A model generated the notes under the pieces. It was not told the DNA's origin, made no database searches, and saw only the letters and a list, made by a program, of their open reading frames with translations. Source: Wallemia ichthyophaga EXF-994 (Eukaryota; Basidiomycota; Wallemiomycetes; Wallemiales; Wallemiaceae). Taken from it: DNA of 64,000 nucleotides. The position numbers and the translations under genes are program-made. Shown one piece after another: positions 42,318 through 54,032 of the stretch. Location of the stretch: NCBI RefSeq assembly GCF_000400465.1, contig NW_008806274.1, positions 682,001-746,000 of the forward strand, read 5' to 3'. Position 1 is the first letter of the stretch. Each line of letters begins with the position of its first letter.

Positions 42318-43700
42318 CTAATTTCCAATATTCTTATAAGCATCAATATATTTTAAGTTGGCAGGGTCGTTAGGGAGGGATTCGAGATGTTGTTTTGTGA
42401 GGGAGTCCAAATGCAGCGCCGACTTGATAGCGCGTTCGAAGCAGCCGAGGGCTCTTTGGTTATCGTTTACGGACTGATGGAGGACACCCATCAAGTAAGC
42501 GCATTCGGAGGCTGTTTTGTTAGATGAGGCTGTGAGTTTAAGTGCCTGTCTCTTGGCGTATGTATCGGAGGCAAAAGAGCCATCGACGGCTTTGTGGGTA
42601 GTTTGCGAGAGATGTTCGGCATTCTGCAGCCATCCTAAAGATTCTTCGAGGTTGGATTTATTCAATGCGTAGCGCACCTCGGCGTAATGAACCTGGGATA
42701 ATGCGAGGGAGTGTCTCAGCCAGAGAGCCTGAAGACAGTGGGGGGTGTTGTGGGGATCAGTCGACCTATGCAGAACGTCGATGAGGGTTTTCTGAATGGA
42801 TGAAGCTTCGGTGAGTCTAGTGGTGGTGGAGTAAAGTTTGGAGAGAGAGAGGAGGGTTTCGATGTATGCTCTGAGCTGGGCGGGGGAGAGAGAGGCGATG
42901 TTTACATCCAAGCGTGGGTGGGTATGTGTGGTGTTTCTAGTGAGAGTGAGCCAGCTTGGCCAGCGCGAGGAATGCGATTGGGGTGTGTCGTGATGGGGCA
43001 GTCTGCGCAAGGCGGTGTGGTACCAAGACTCGCTTTCTTTGTGTAATCCTAACGCTCTGCAAACATTACCGGCACTATTCTCGACCTTTATCAGCGCAGT
43101 GGGTGGTGCACCACTCGCAACGAGGAAGGAAACCACCTTCTCGTAGCCGTCGAGGGCGTTGTGAAGGGAGACGCGGGTGTGGATTCTACTGCGTATATCA
43201 GCTAGACGCAAGGAGAGTGTGTTGAGGATGTAGTCTTTGTGGATTGTAGCGGGTGCAGCTTGGATATGGGTGATAGCCGATAACAGATAAGACTGGGCCA
43301 TGTCGAGGGAGGGGTTGAGGGAGGTGATGTTGGTAGCAGTGCCTACGCCCCATTCCAACGCAATCCACGCAGATCTAACCAAGTGAGCTGGCTTGTAAGG
43401 GATTGAAGGGTGTGTACCGCCGTTGAGACCACCAGACCAATCGTCGTTTTCGAGTGACCATTCATCAGTGTCGTTTGGAGGCGGGTGGTTGTATAGCGCA
43501 GCACCTTCTAGCCTCTTGTACTCCACAAACTGGTTTACTCCTTCGAAAGTGGCTAGCGTGCCCAGCAACCCAGCCAGGCTAAAGACAGCGGACCACTTGA
43601 AAATATTCTTAAACACGGCAAACGTCTCAAGCGTAGGCTTAACGAAATTCTGATGCTTTAAATTTAAATTTGAGTATTTGAGTATTCGCGATTGGCGCAT
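42318..43700 (-). CDS. TPR protein with N-terminal membrane anchor, Mgr3-like
   Basis: Intronless, 460 aa from ATG 43700 (MRQSRILKYS). The basic N-terminus is followed by a transmembrane segment WSAVFSLAGLLGTLATF near residues 38-54. The rest is all helical TPR-type repeats (SAGNVCRALGLHKESESWYH; ECAYLMGVLHQSVNDNQRALGCFERAI). The layout, a mitochondrial-type leader with one membrane span and TPRs, matches Mgr3, an adaptor of the i-AAA protease in the mitochondrial inner membrane. The assignment is by layout only. The start codon is 48 bp from the proposed CKS1 start. Confidence 0.65.
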   Translation of the reverse strand: MRQSRILKYSNLNLKHQNFVKPTLETFAVFKNIFKWSAVFSLAGLLGTLATFEGVNQFVEYKRLEGAALYNHPPPNDTDEWSLENDDWSGGLNGGTHPSIPYKPAHLVRSAWIALEWGVGTATNITSLNPSLDMAQSYLLSAITHIQAAPATIHKDYILNTLSLRLADIRSRIHTRVSLHNALDGYEKVVSFLVASGAPPTALIKVENSAGNVCRALGLHKESESWYHTALRRLPHHDTPQSHSSRWPSWLTLTRNTTHTHPRLDVNIASLSPAQLRAYIETLLSLSKLYSTTTRLTEASSIQKTLIDVLHRSTDPHNTPHCLQALWLRHSLALSQVHYAEVRYALNKSNLEESLGWLQNAEHLSQTTHKAVDGSFASDTYAKRQALKLTASSNKTASECAYLMGVLHQSVNDNQRALGCFERAIKSALHLDSLTKQHLESLPNDPANLKYIDAYKNIGN

Positions 43701-43748
43701 AATGGTGGTTCCAGTCAACGGTGAGGAAGCGTAAAAGAGATAAGCTTA

Positions 43749-44321
43749 ATGAGCGTGCTGGGTGGGTGTATTAATTGAGTGCCGGGAGCAATCCAATCTC
43801 ATTATAAATCCAGATTACGCAGGTGGGTGGTGTAGAGTAGATAGTAGAATCATCACTCAACATCACGGCACAATCATTAGATCGGAGTGGGTTGGGGTTT
43901 TAACGCGTATTAATCCCATCTAACGCGCCTAGTAATCTACTCTGATCGATACTCAGACGATTTCTTCGAATACAGACACGTTATCCTTCCCAAGCAAGTT
44001 CTGCGCCTTCTCCCGAGGCAGTACTTTGAAGCGGACGACAGCGGCGTATTGCGCATACTCACAGAGGCTGAGTGGAGAGGCATGGGCATAACCCAGTCAC
44101 TGGGTTGGGAGATGTACGCGACTCACGGTGAGTGGAAACGTCTGGCTACTCAACACACACGTAATTTGCTTTTACAGCCCCAGAACCGCACATACTGCTG
44201 TTTAGAAGGGAGAAGGATTATCAAGGAAAAGTATGTCGTCTACTACAGCCACGAACGCCTCTCTAACCCTCATTCTCAGTATGGTATCGAAGGCAAACCC
44301 CTTCACACTAGAAAAAAGTAA
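43749..44321 (+). CDS. CKS1: cyclin-dependent kinase subunit CKS1
   Basis: Exons 43749-43761 (proposed), 43933-44127, 44178-44230, 44280-44321; 100 aa. The core is unmistakable: [37 protein letters not shown] and [17 protein letters not shown] with the HxPEPHxLLFRR hinge. Cks1 binds CDK and phosphorylated substrates to promote multisite phosphorylation. The C-terminal exon adds a short basic tail (KPLHTRKK). There is no ATG in the core exon or near it, so the start is placed in a 13-nt exon, reading [11 protein letters not shown], before an unusually long 171-nt intron. Confidence 0.9.
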
Positions 44322-44514
44322 TTGTATCTCGTCTCGCATTTAACAAAATTTTCATCCTTTCAGACATTATCAGATTATCAGACATATATACATATCTCTA
44401 GATATACAAAGATAAGACATGTAAGATATTTGAAACATTCCCGGTTATCACACGCCAGCGACACGCCCGCACGCGTAACACGTAAATACCATTCATTCCC
44501 ATCCACCTCCCATC

Positions 44515-47471
44515 ATGACAGACGTCGGTGGAATGACAGATTTGAACAGACTGAATTTGAGGCTCAAGTGTCTCGATCTCTGTCACTTGAACAGATCGAT
44601 CAATAGCGCTGTCCTAACTCCCCGCGGCTTCATTCTTCTCGCTGCGTCTGACACGCTATTCTGTCTCCCACTGAAATCGATTGGGCAGCCTCCACGCGTC
44701 TTGATCAAGCGACTTAAATCTGCTCACTCTATTTCCATTCTCCCCCTCACCAGCGTTATATTGATTTCCACCGATAATGCAACGCGATACTACGATTTGC
44801 GTCAAGTTGAAAAATCTTGTTTGCAGCTGTGGGACATGTCTACGGGGCAGGTGAACGTGTTGCCTGATCTGCGCACTCCTGCTCCACCCGCGCTGCAAGA
44901 CGGCGAACTCAACCATCTAACACACCTGCCGCCACCCACTCCAACTAGTCCCCCTTTCTCCATTTCCCCTAGTATGCCCGATATCTCAGCCTCTACAAAT
45001 TCTCCAGCGCTGCCCCCTTTACCCTTTCAAATTGAGGAGAATAGCAGTTTGTTTGGTGGTGCTGATGGTGGTGCTGATGTTGGTGCTGATAGTGCTGCCA
45101 CTAGCCCTGCTCCTAGTCCTGCTATCAGTGCTGCTCCCTCGCCGTTCCACCCAGACACCCAAACTACGCCCATCCACCAGCGCAGAAAAGCAAGACAGCC
45201 ACCGACACTCAACACAGTCAACACACCACACGCTCAATCCACTCAGCCCCACGTAGACGGGCATGCACGCTCACGCAGCGAGGACTTAACGCCGCTGACC
45301 AGCGACGTAGTGAAGCGGGAGTTAGAGCGTGTGCATATTCGGAACAATCGAAGCAAAAAAAGCGCTGCGAAGCTAACACACAAGAATCTCAACGACATAA
45401 TCCACCCAACCATTCTACGCGTAGGCGAGACGAGTGAGCTGAGCTACTTGGCAGTCCTTTCGCTCACGCTACCTGACAACGACACGCGACAACCCGCAGA
45501 CCAAACGACAGTGTCGTTGTTTGCGGGCACGCAGCATGCCCCTCTATCCCTCGTCAAGGCTTTCATCCTCCCCGATCGCCCTGTCGATTTGCAGCTGTCG
45601 ATCAAGGGCGACGACATGTCGGAGATTATCCTCGTCTACGACAGAAGTATTTTCGCTCTCAACCCGTTTTCGATTAACGTGCGCGAAATCAAAGTTGGCA
45701 GGGGTGGTAGACGGCGGAGGAACCAAAACGGGCATAGCAACGGTGAGAGGGACGGAGAGACGCAGGGCGGAGGAGCACATGGCGATAGCACACGCTGGTC
45801 AACTGAGTTAGCTAATCAAGGAGGGGTGCAAGATACGCGCGTAGTGGATATGGGTGTTGGTGTGGGCGAGACGGCACCGACGCGCGTGTCAATGTCAGTG
45901 CACGGAGGACAGAACGATCCTATACCTACAGAGCACTCTTCCAACTCACTCGCATCGACCATCCTCGCTAACAACTCTTATACCAACTTCACGCCTCCGT
46001 TGATCGATACGAATGGAGCCAACTTGAGCAACACGACGCACCCAACAAACTCAAACTCAACACACTCAACGCCCACGCGACGCACATCAAGCAGATTCGG
46101 CGGACTGAGCAGGTGGACGAGTATGCTACAGCGGCCATTCCAGCCGCGCACATCAAGCAATGTGCTAGGGAGCCAAAGCCAGAGTGATACAGTACAGGAA
46201 GACGCAACGACACCAACAGTCTCACCTGAGACGCGCAAGACCACCATTAACCCCCACTACACCACCCTCGTCCAACTGCACCAAACGCCGCCTCTTCCAC
46301 CCGCTGCCCTCGAGAAGATGTTTACCATCCCTCCCCGCTATGACGAGCTAGAAGCTCAGCGCAGTCGGAGTGTTTTTATGAACAAGACAGCGTCGCAGCT
46401 TTCGGCGCGCAGCCACCACCATGATGATCTGCGCAAGTGCTGGCACTACCTCGATCCACGCGGCACTGAGCATGGTTAGTTGATTTTTGAGTTTGGGTTT
46501 ACCGAGCTAACACATTCGTAGGCCCATGGAGTACGAAAACAATGCAAAACTGGTACACGAGCCGACGCTTTCTCAGCAATCTTCCTATTAGACATGAGCG
46601 AATGCGTTATCACAAAACGCTAACTGAGCTAATAGCGCAGTTCGGTGCAGAAAACCCATTTGTAGTGGCACTAGGAGCTGTACTGCAGTACTCACCAGCG
46701 GACTCACTCAAGAGCCTCGATCCTCCTACTCCCCTCCTACCCCCCATTTCCCTCATCAGCGATCCTGCTCTACCGCGTACTGGCGCACAGAGCATCTATC
46801 TCGCCGCTCGCCGTTACCTACCCACTATGCTAATCGACCACAACGGCAGATCTATCGTGCGCGGCAGTGGTATACGCTGGGTTGGGAGTGGGTACAGTGA
46901 TGGAGGTGAACACACAGACGCAGAAACGAATTCCGATGACGATATCAAACACTTTGAAATGATTTCTACTTCAGACGATAACACCACCGCCGCACTCGTC
47001 GCTATTCGCCAGCGCAGCTTCGAGGTGATCGATATTGCTGACGCCCTCCTCGGCCACCCCTCCGAGAGGGAGAAGGCATTGCCGGGGTGGGAGCGGCATA
47101 TGTGTCGGGCGGGTGTGAGTCGGCCGTACGTTCACAAGCTGCACAAGCACCGTAGAGACAGACGCGATCTAAATGCGGAGACGGCGCGCGGACGCAGTTA
47201 TTCACACCCGCGTTATGTGAATAACGGAGTGAGTTCGAGTGCGAATGGAAGTCGCGCAGATCTGAGAAGCACATTATTGGATTCGCAGCTTCAACTCCCC
47301 TCAGAGTCACACAGTCGCGCCCATCTCCCCCACTCAAACTCAAATTCAGACGGCGACGCTGTCCGCCTCATCTACATCGGCAGACAGGCACAGGCACACA
47401 GCGAGACGGTGTACTTGCTCGAATCGTACAGCGACGGGAATGTGCGGATAGTTATATTGTGTAGAAAGTAA
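44515..47471 (+). CDS. large low-complexity protein, possible CNH/beta-propeller ends
   Basis: Exons 44515-46474 and 46522-47471; 969 aa. The N-terminal 110 residues (RLNLRLKCLDLCHLNRSINS; LTPRGFILLAASDTLFCLPL; YYDLRQVEKSCLQLWDMSTG) and the C-terminal half read like beta-propeller blades. A CNH domain split by long inserts is a possible explanation. The middle is Ala/Asp/Ser/Pro-rich, with Gly-Ala-Asp runs and Asn/Thr/Ser stretches. The C-terminus ends with YLLESYSDGNVRIVILCRK. I cannot name a family with confidence. CNH proteins of fungi act near Rho GTPases and vacuole traffic, but this is not shown here. Confidence 0.7.
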
Positions 47472-47521
47472 AAGAAAAAAATGAATAATTTTCTCTGAAT
47501 TTGTTTTGCTTTTCTTCGTCG

Positions 47522-48499
47522 ATGGCCATGACGTGGAGCAAGGAAGATAAAAGGGGAGCAGGGGAAGCGGTGAAAGCAGCAGGATTTGTAGGGATAGGTG
47601 TAGCCAGTGCGTTTCTAGGAATACTCGCGCACAAGGTGTTTATACGGCGGGTGCGCAATGTAGACATGATCACCGCGTCTATGATCGACAAACAGGCGAG
47701 GGTGCGTGGGTTGGTTACGCGTGTAGGGGACGGCGACAACTTCCGCTTGTACCACACTCCCCTACTCAGCTTCACACAGCGACGGGCTATTCTCGGCAGG
47801 AAGATGACGGCGAACGACACCATACACGTACGTCTGGCTGGCGTGGATGCACCGGAGGTGGGTTTGCTTGCTCATGTGAATGTGCATGAGCGTGCGCGCA
47901 ACTACAACTCAATCGCTAAGCCCGCACTAGACGGCTCATTTCGGTAAACCTGCCCAACCATACGCCAACGAAGCGCTCGAGTGGCTCAGGAAGACGATCA
48001 CGGGCGAGAAAGTATCAGTAAAGCTGCTGCGTAAGGATAGATATGGTAGAGTTGTAGGTTGAAGAGTGTAGAGCGTGTAGAGCGTGTAGAGCGTCGAGTG
48101 TGCTCATATCACACCATTCAGGTTGGCAACGCGCAGCTACTCGCGAAATGGTACAGACCGTGGCGGAAGAACGTCTCGATGGAGCTGACTAAAGGTAAAT
48201 TGCTGCATTGGCGTTGACACACCGTCTCACTCCCCAACGCAGCTGGGTATGGATCCATCTATGCGCAAGATGACGCAGAGTGGGTTGGTGCGCGCGTTAA
48301 GGCTTCTTACTCATCCTTTTCTTCTTCTAGATACGACGGAATGCTCGATAGGCTGCGCAAGGTTGAGAGTGACGCGAGGTGCGTAGCGCGTATCAAATGC
48401 TTATCACCACTCACATCCCGCAGACGCAAGAAGAGAGGGATGTGGAAGCAGAAGAAGGTTGAGCTGCCAGCAGATTACAAAAGCAAGTATAGAGGCTGA
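47522..48499 (+). CDS. LCL3: Lcl3-type staphylococcal-nuclease-like endonuclease
   Basis: Six exons: 47522-47857, 47931-48053, 48122-48194, 48243-48279, 48331-48378, 48424-48499; 230 aa. A hydrophobic anchor ([19 protein letters not shown]) lies near residues 22-40. The nuclease core follows: [70 protein letters not shown] and a C-terminal RRKKRGMWK. The catalytic Arg, Glu and Arg positions of the fold are kept ([15 protein letters not shown]). Yeast Lcl3 sits at mitochondria. Exons 4 and 5 are only 37 and 48 nt. The second intron carries a 9-bp triplication. Confidence 0.92.
48066..48092. repeat. 9-bp unit gtgtagagc, three perfect copies
   Basis: Perfect head-to-tail copies inside the second LCL3 intron, with a decayed fourth copy after it. 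The 68-nt intron is slightly longer than its neighbours because of this. Confidence 0.9.
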
Positions 48500-49018
48500 T
48501 TGTATCGAGTGTGTCAAATGTATCATCTGTTTGTTGGATAATTGTGGATATAAATACAAAGAAAGTGAATATGTACCGGCAAGTACACCAGCCGCATTAC
48601 ATACTCCAGCCATATTACAAGCCACTCCACACAAATCCACCAGCTTGGTTTAGTAATCTGCCACATCACCGATAACAATCGCGACTAGAACGTCGATAAG
48701 CGTACCATAATACATTTCTCAGGCTTATACATTACAACACCCTTTCTGCACGTCCTTGTTCGCATCCCGTGGATAGCCGACATTGGGCTGAAGGGAAAAT
48801 ACCTTGAAAGGGGCGCAGTGTAGAGTGAGATTATACCACACACACCACCCACTCCCCTCCCTCAAAATACAAAATTTGATTTTAAATTTTCACCCAGATT
48901 TTGATGATTTTCGCGGTGATTTCCTCTTTTCTCCAGACCACTTAAAGTTCGGTGAGTGGATAACACGTGTATAAAGCACTATCAGCCGCTCTAACACCGC
49001 CTATAGCCACCGTCTACC
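48500..49018 (+). promoter_or_regulatory. promoter and 5' leader of the ADP/ATP carrier, with 5'-UTR intron
   Basis: 519 bp with no coding signal. A CA/CT-rich tract lies around 48836-48866 and a pyrimidine stretch around 48920-48935. An intron with full consensus (donor GTGAGT at 48952, CTAAC branch, acceptor CTATAG ending 49006) lies 12 bp before the ATG, so the leader is spliced. Leader introns are common in strongly expressed fungal genes. Confidence 0.6.
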
Positions 49019-49957
49019 ATGTCTGTCGCAACTCAACCACCAAAGACCAAGGACACAAAGGCCTTCCTTACTGATTTCATGATGGGTGGTGTCTCCGCCG
49101 CTGTCTCTAAGACCGCAGCAGCACCAATCGAGCGTATCAAGCTCCTCGTCCAAAACCAAGACGAGATGATCAAGCAAGGCCGTCTCTCTTCCCCTTACAA
49201 GGGTATTGGTGACTGCTTCGGACGTACCTACAAGGATGAGGGTCTTGTATCCTTCTGGAGAGGTAACACCGCCAACGTTATCCGTTACTTCCCAACCCAG
49301 GCACTCAACTTTGCCTTCAAGGATTACTTCAAGTCCCTCTTCGGTGCTAAGAAGTCTGACGGATACTGGACCTGGATGGCTGGTAACCTTGCATCAGGTG
49401 CTGGTGCTGGTGCTTCATCCCTCTTGTTCGTCTACTCTCTTGACTTTGCTCGTACTCGTCTCGCAAATGACGCTAAGTCCGCTGCCAAGGGCGGTGAGCG
49501 TCAATTCAACGGTTTAGTCGATGTCTACAAGAAGACCCTCGCTTCCGATGGTCTCGCTGGTCTCTACAGAGGTTTCGGTCCATCAGTTGTCGGTATTGTT
49601 GTTTACAGAGGTCTCTACTTCGGTATGTTCGACTCTTTGAAGCCAGTTTTGCTTCAAGGTTCATTGTCAAACTCTTTCCTCGCTTCCTTCTTGCTCGGTT
49701 GGGGTGTCACTACTGGTGCTGGTTTGGCTTCATACCCACTTGACACCATCCGTCGTCGTATGATGATGACCTCAGGTGGTACTGGTCCTCACTACAGATC
49801 TATGATGCACGCTGCTGCTGAAATCACCAAGACTGAAGGTACCTCTTCCTTGTTCAAGGGTGCTGGTGCCAACATTCTTCGTGGTGTCGCAGGTGCTGGT
49901 GTTCTTTCCATGTACGACAAGCTCCAAGAAATCCTCTTCGGTACCGTTTACAAGTAA
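49019..49957 (+). CDS. AAC: mitochondrial ADP/ATP carrier
   Basis: Intronless coding region, 312 aa, normal length. Three mitochondrial carrier repeats with P-x-[DE]-x-x-[RK] signatures ([30 protein letters not shown]) and the ADP/ATP-carrier hallmark RRRMMM. It exchanges cytosolic ADP for matrix ATP at the inner membrane. Codon use is strongly biased (GGT, GCT, TTC, AAG, ACC and CTC/TTG dominate), unlike the neighbours, which marks a highly expressed gene. The only intron is in the leader. Confidence 0.97.
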   Translation: MSVATQPPKTKDTKAFLTDFMMGGVSAAVSKTAAAPIERIKLLVQNQDEMIKQGRLSSPYKGIGDCFGRTYKDEGLVSFWRGNTANVIRYFPTQALNFAFKDYFKSLFGAKKSDGYWTWMAGNLASGAGAGASSLLFVYSLDFARTRLANDAKSAAKGGERQFNGLVDVYKKTLASDGLAGLYRGFGPSVVGIVVYRGLYFGMFDSLKPVLLQGSLSNSFLASFLLGWGVTTGAGLASYPLDTIRRRMMMTSGGTGPHYRSMMHAAAEITKTEGTSSLFKGAGANILRGVAGAGVLSMYDKLQEILFGTVYK

Positions 49958-50040
49958 AAAGTAAACAAAATGATTTGATTAATGTTCCACATAATCTAAA
50001 ATTTGATTCTTTCTAGAAAAAACATAAATACTCTTTTAGT

Positions 50041-51337
50041 TTACAATGGCTTGCTTGGATTGCTAGCTTGCTTTTTGAAATCTTCTACCCACTTCTTCTC
50101 CTTATCGTTCTTTGGCAAGACAATAAAGTTGAGTGCACCTTCATTCAATGGAACACCATCCTGTTGAGCTGACTTGCCTTTGCTTGCAGCGGCTAAAACT
50201 TTTGAAAGTGTCAAACCCATACCCACCTTTAACAACTTTGCTTGGTTGGTTGCAACATAAACTGAGACAGCTGCCTGACCAGAGTATTCACCAGTTTGAT
50301 CCCATGGAGGTGGTGGGTTCAGCATAGGATGGAGTTGGTCATTAAAAGTTGATAGCGTGGAGAAACCTGCAATATGTTCAGCCATTGGACCCACAGGTGA
50401 GACTGGGTAGAGAATATTTGCAGGGAATTCAATTGGAGTTGTTGGTGATGGAGCTGACCAGATATTTGGAGGGAACAAAGGAATGGAATCTTTAGAAGAT
50501 TCTGGGAGGTAGTTTTTATCAAATTTAACTGGATGGTCACGTTTGAATATGTCGCCCTTGATGACGACACCAGAGAGCTGTTTGAGGGTGTTAAAGGGGG
50601 GAATATTAAGTAAGATCAAGACCTACCTCAATCGCATCCCTTAATGCATTCACAGACTCATGCTTTCTTCTTTGAGATTCGGATATCTCAATTTTACGCC
50701 TAAGTTGAGATTGATGCTTTGTGTTGATATGCTGGAGAAGGACTTGAGCTTGTTTATTTTCAGAGTCAAGGAGAAGAACGTGATTGGCAGCATCTGTTGC
50801 CTCATCGAACCTCTCTAAAGCGTTCAAAGCCCTAGCAGCTCTGTATAAAGCTTTTGTGTTGCGTGGATTAATTTGAAGTACTTGAGCGGTGTCTTTGAGA
50901 GTCTGACCGAAGTTTTCTGTGTGTTTTGTTTAGAATTGAAAAAGAGAAGACATGAGACACCTACGCAATTCGAGGTTTGAAGCAGCTCTATTCGAGTAGA
51001 GTGATTCAAGTAGCGATTTATCGGATGGATTAGCATTGATAGACTGAGTATAGAACTGAATAGCCTCTTTAAACCTCTTTCCCTTGAAATAATCGTTGGC
51101 TTGCTCTTTGAATTGTAAAGCGACTTCATCAGGAGAGCCATCAAAAGTGAGTGATTGCAATGCCTGTATCGTATCATTGTCTTGATAGTTTTCAGGCAGC
51201 GACTTCATGAACAAAGGTGTCTCGTTCAGTTCTTTCTCAGTTGGTGCCCTCCTTGGCTCTGCTAGCGATGGCTTTACACCTGTTTGACCAATTTCTGCGA
51301 GCTTAGCAACGGCGTCATCGACTTCCAGCTTGGACAT
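50041..51337 (-). CDS. CNS1: Hsp90 co-chaperone Cns1/TTC4
   Basis: Exons 50965-51337, 50627-50916, 50041-50577; 399 aa. The TPR clamp occupies residues about 80-200 (ALQFKEQANDYFKGKRFKEA; SLYSNRAASNLEL; NTKALYRAARALNALERFDEA). A charged helix and the C-terminal wheel domain follow (PVKFDKNYLP; TLSTFNDQLHPML). The N-terminal TPLFMKSLPE is also typical. Cns1 carries clients such as eEF2 to Hsp90. The start codon is 43 bp from that of the divergent ribosome-maturation gene REI1. Confidence 0.93.
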
Positions 51338-51380
51338 TTCCAGTATTTTAGAATTTTAAACTCGTTGCAGCGAAACAACC

Positions 51381-52550
51381 ATGGCAGCGACTACAGAGGA
51401 ATACAAATTCACTTGCCAGGGATGTGGATTAGCGTTTAACTTAGCAGAGGATCAGAGAACACACTTTAAATCAGATTTACATCGTTATAATATGAAGAGA
51501 AGGGTAACCGCACTTCCTCCAATTTCTGCAGAACAATTCAAGCAAAAGTTCGTAGATAATACATCATCAAAGCCAACAACTGTACAAGTAAAGCCAAATC
51601 ACGTTAAAGAGAAGAATTATAAACCTGCAAAGCCAGCTAAAGATGTTCAAATGGTGGATGATAACCCTCAACTCAGTGAAGAAGAAATTTATCAACAAAG
51701 ATTAAAATCTAGATTGAGCTCTTTAGATTGCTTATTCTCTAATGAGAAATTTGATTCTGTTCAGGATAACGTGAGGCATATGGAACACAATTTCAGCTTT
51801 TACATCCCAGATAGGGAGTTTATTGACAATTTGGATGGTTTAATACAGTATTTGGCTGATAAGGTTTCTATTGGTCACACTTGTTTATTCTGCAACAGAT
51901 CTTTCACCTCTCTCGACTCGATAAGGAAGCACATGCTCGATAAATCTCACAATAAGATTGCCTATGATCTTCCTGAAGAGAAGGATGAAATTTCTGACTA
52001 CTACAACTTCGATGTTGACCACTCTTCTACCCAGAATGACGAGGGCTGGGAGGATGATGAAGATATTCAGTCAGGCGACGAGGATGAAGTGGTCCACCAG
52101 GATGAAACTAAGGAAGAGGGTGATGTTCACTATGGTGACACTCCTTTCGAATTGGTCTTACCTTCTGGAAGGAGAATTGGACACAGATCGATGCAACTTT
52201 ACTACAAACAAAGACCAATACAGACTGAACTGACGGAGAAGAAACACGATAAGCAGGCTGTGACGCATAAAATGTCAGACGACAACGCACTCATTCCTGC
52301 TAAAGGTTCTGGCTTCGGTGCGTTCGGCCAGGGCCAACAAATTATTCAGGCTCCTCACAAGGGTGATGCCAAGCTTGCGAAGAAGGCCACAAGACAGGCT
52401 AGGGATGTGCAGAAGAGAGAGCAGTTCAAGACAAAGGTTGGATACAAACACAACAACCAGAAACAGTGAGTCCGATAAAATTTTCCACTTTTCCACCACA
52501 CCCCACTAACCACACACCTACACAGCTTCCGTGATCAACTGCTTCAATAG
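51381..52550 (+). CDS. REI1: 60S biogenesis zinc-finger protein Rei1/Reh1
   Basis: Exons 51381-52465 and 52526-52550; 369 aa. Two U1-like C2H2 fingers: CQGCGLAFNLAEDQRTHFKS near residue 12 and CLFCNRSFTSLDSIRKHMLD near 167. The acidic middle and GRRIGHRSMQLYYKQ are typical of Rei1. The second exon encodes only HFRDQLLQ, the conserved C-terminal end (N-Q-K-H-[FY]-R-D-x-L-L) that plugs the ribosomal exit tunnel, so the intron is needed even though the first ORF has its own stop just beyond. Rei1 recycles Arx1 from cytosolic pre-60S particles. Confidence 0.94.
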
Positions 52551-52647
52551 ATTTGCCCTTCTTGTATACGACATTACGCATCGGTTAAATTTCACATACG
52601 TCATACCAGAGTGATTCCTGAATCGAACGCTGAAGCTTCTTTTTAAG

Positions 52648-53912
52648 ATGCTAAGTGTCAATACCAACACAAGATCGTACCACCTTCCTGGACGATCACA
52701 TTCACCATCCAACTCAATGTCGAATATCAACGAGAGAGACAGCCTTCTACCAGGCCAGCCCCGCAAAACGCACGCAGAGTCATTCAAGTGGCTGATTAAA
52801 TCTGGCTGGCAGATAAATTTGCTGCTGGTCTTCGTACCGCTCAGCTTCCTTTCACATTTCCTGCAATTAAATGACAAGCTCATTTTCATTTCCTCTTTCC
52901 TCGCTATTATCCCACTAGCAAAGCTTCTCGGGGATGCCACCGAGCAAGTCGCGCTTAAGCTCGGCGATACGCTTGGTGGGCTTCTCAACGCGTCATTTGG
53001 AAATGCCGTTGAGTTGATTGTCGGTATCGTCGCACTCAATCAGGGACAGTTGAGAATTGTGCAAACGTCAATGCTTGGTAGTATTCTCTCTAATCTTTTA
53101 CTCGTCCTTGGAATGTCCTTCTTCGCTGGTGGTATTGCGTACAACGAATCCGAGTTCCAGCAAACTGCTGCACAAGCATCAGCATCAGTTATGACCCTCA
53201 GTTGCATTACGTTGATTATACCTGCTGCTTATGAATCCTCATTCGGGAGGACATTCGAAGGCGAGCATGACGGACTGCTTATCATCTCCAGAGGCACTGC
53301 TCTCCTTCTCCTGCTTATCTACGGCGCTTACCTTTATTTCCAACTAAAGACGCACGCTCATTTGTTTGATACTACATCAGAAGAGGAAGATGAGGAGCCT
53401 GAAATGAACACGACGGCAGCATGCGTCGCACTGCTTGTCATTACTGTTATTACGTCATTCTGCGCTGATTACTTGGTAGGCACTATCGACACAGTAGCGC
53501 AGGAGTGGCATCTACCAAAGCCATTCATCGGTCTCATTCTCCTTCCACTCGTCGCTAATGCCGCAGAGCATGTAACGTCAGTGTGGATGGCATCTAAGGG
53601 CAAAATGCCGCTGGCTATTGGTGTATCGATTGGTTCATCGATTGTGGGTGAATTGTATTTTATAGGTGCAAATTACTAACAAACCTTTCAAAGCAAATCG
53701 CTGTATGTCTTCTGCCACTCCTTCTGGTCATTGGATGGATCATAGGTCAGCCTCTCACCCTTTTCTTCAACAACTTTGAAACTGTTTCGCTATTCGTTAG
53801 TGTCCTCCTCGTCGCGCTCATTGTCCAAGATGGAAAATCCAATTGGTTGGAAGGTGCCATGTTGGTTGTGTTGTACATTGTCCTAGCATTAGCATTCTAC
53901 GTAACACCGTAG
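52648..53912 (+). CDS. VCX1: vacuolar Ca2+/H+ exchanger (CAX/VCX1)
   Basis: Exons 52648-53643 and 53694-53912; 404 aa. About eleven membrane spans. The two cation-binding repeats are visible: GNAVELIVGIVALNQGQ and ANAAEHVTSVWMASKGKM, with an acidic loop (TSEEEDEEPE) between the halves as in CAX proteins. It loads Ca2+ into the vacuole using the proton gradient. An in-frame ATG at residue 24 (SMSNINERDSLLPG) could be an alternative start. Confidence 0.94.
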
Positions 53913-54032
53913 ACGCAGATGCAGATGCAAATGCACATGCACATTATATTTGTATAATTTTACATAATTCCTCACATAACATGTCCTTTTACATTCTTCA
54001 CGCTTCTCAATCACAAACACACAAAACAGAAA

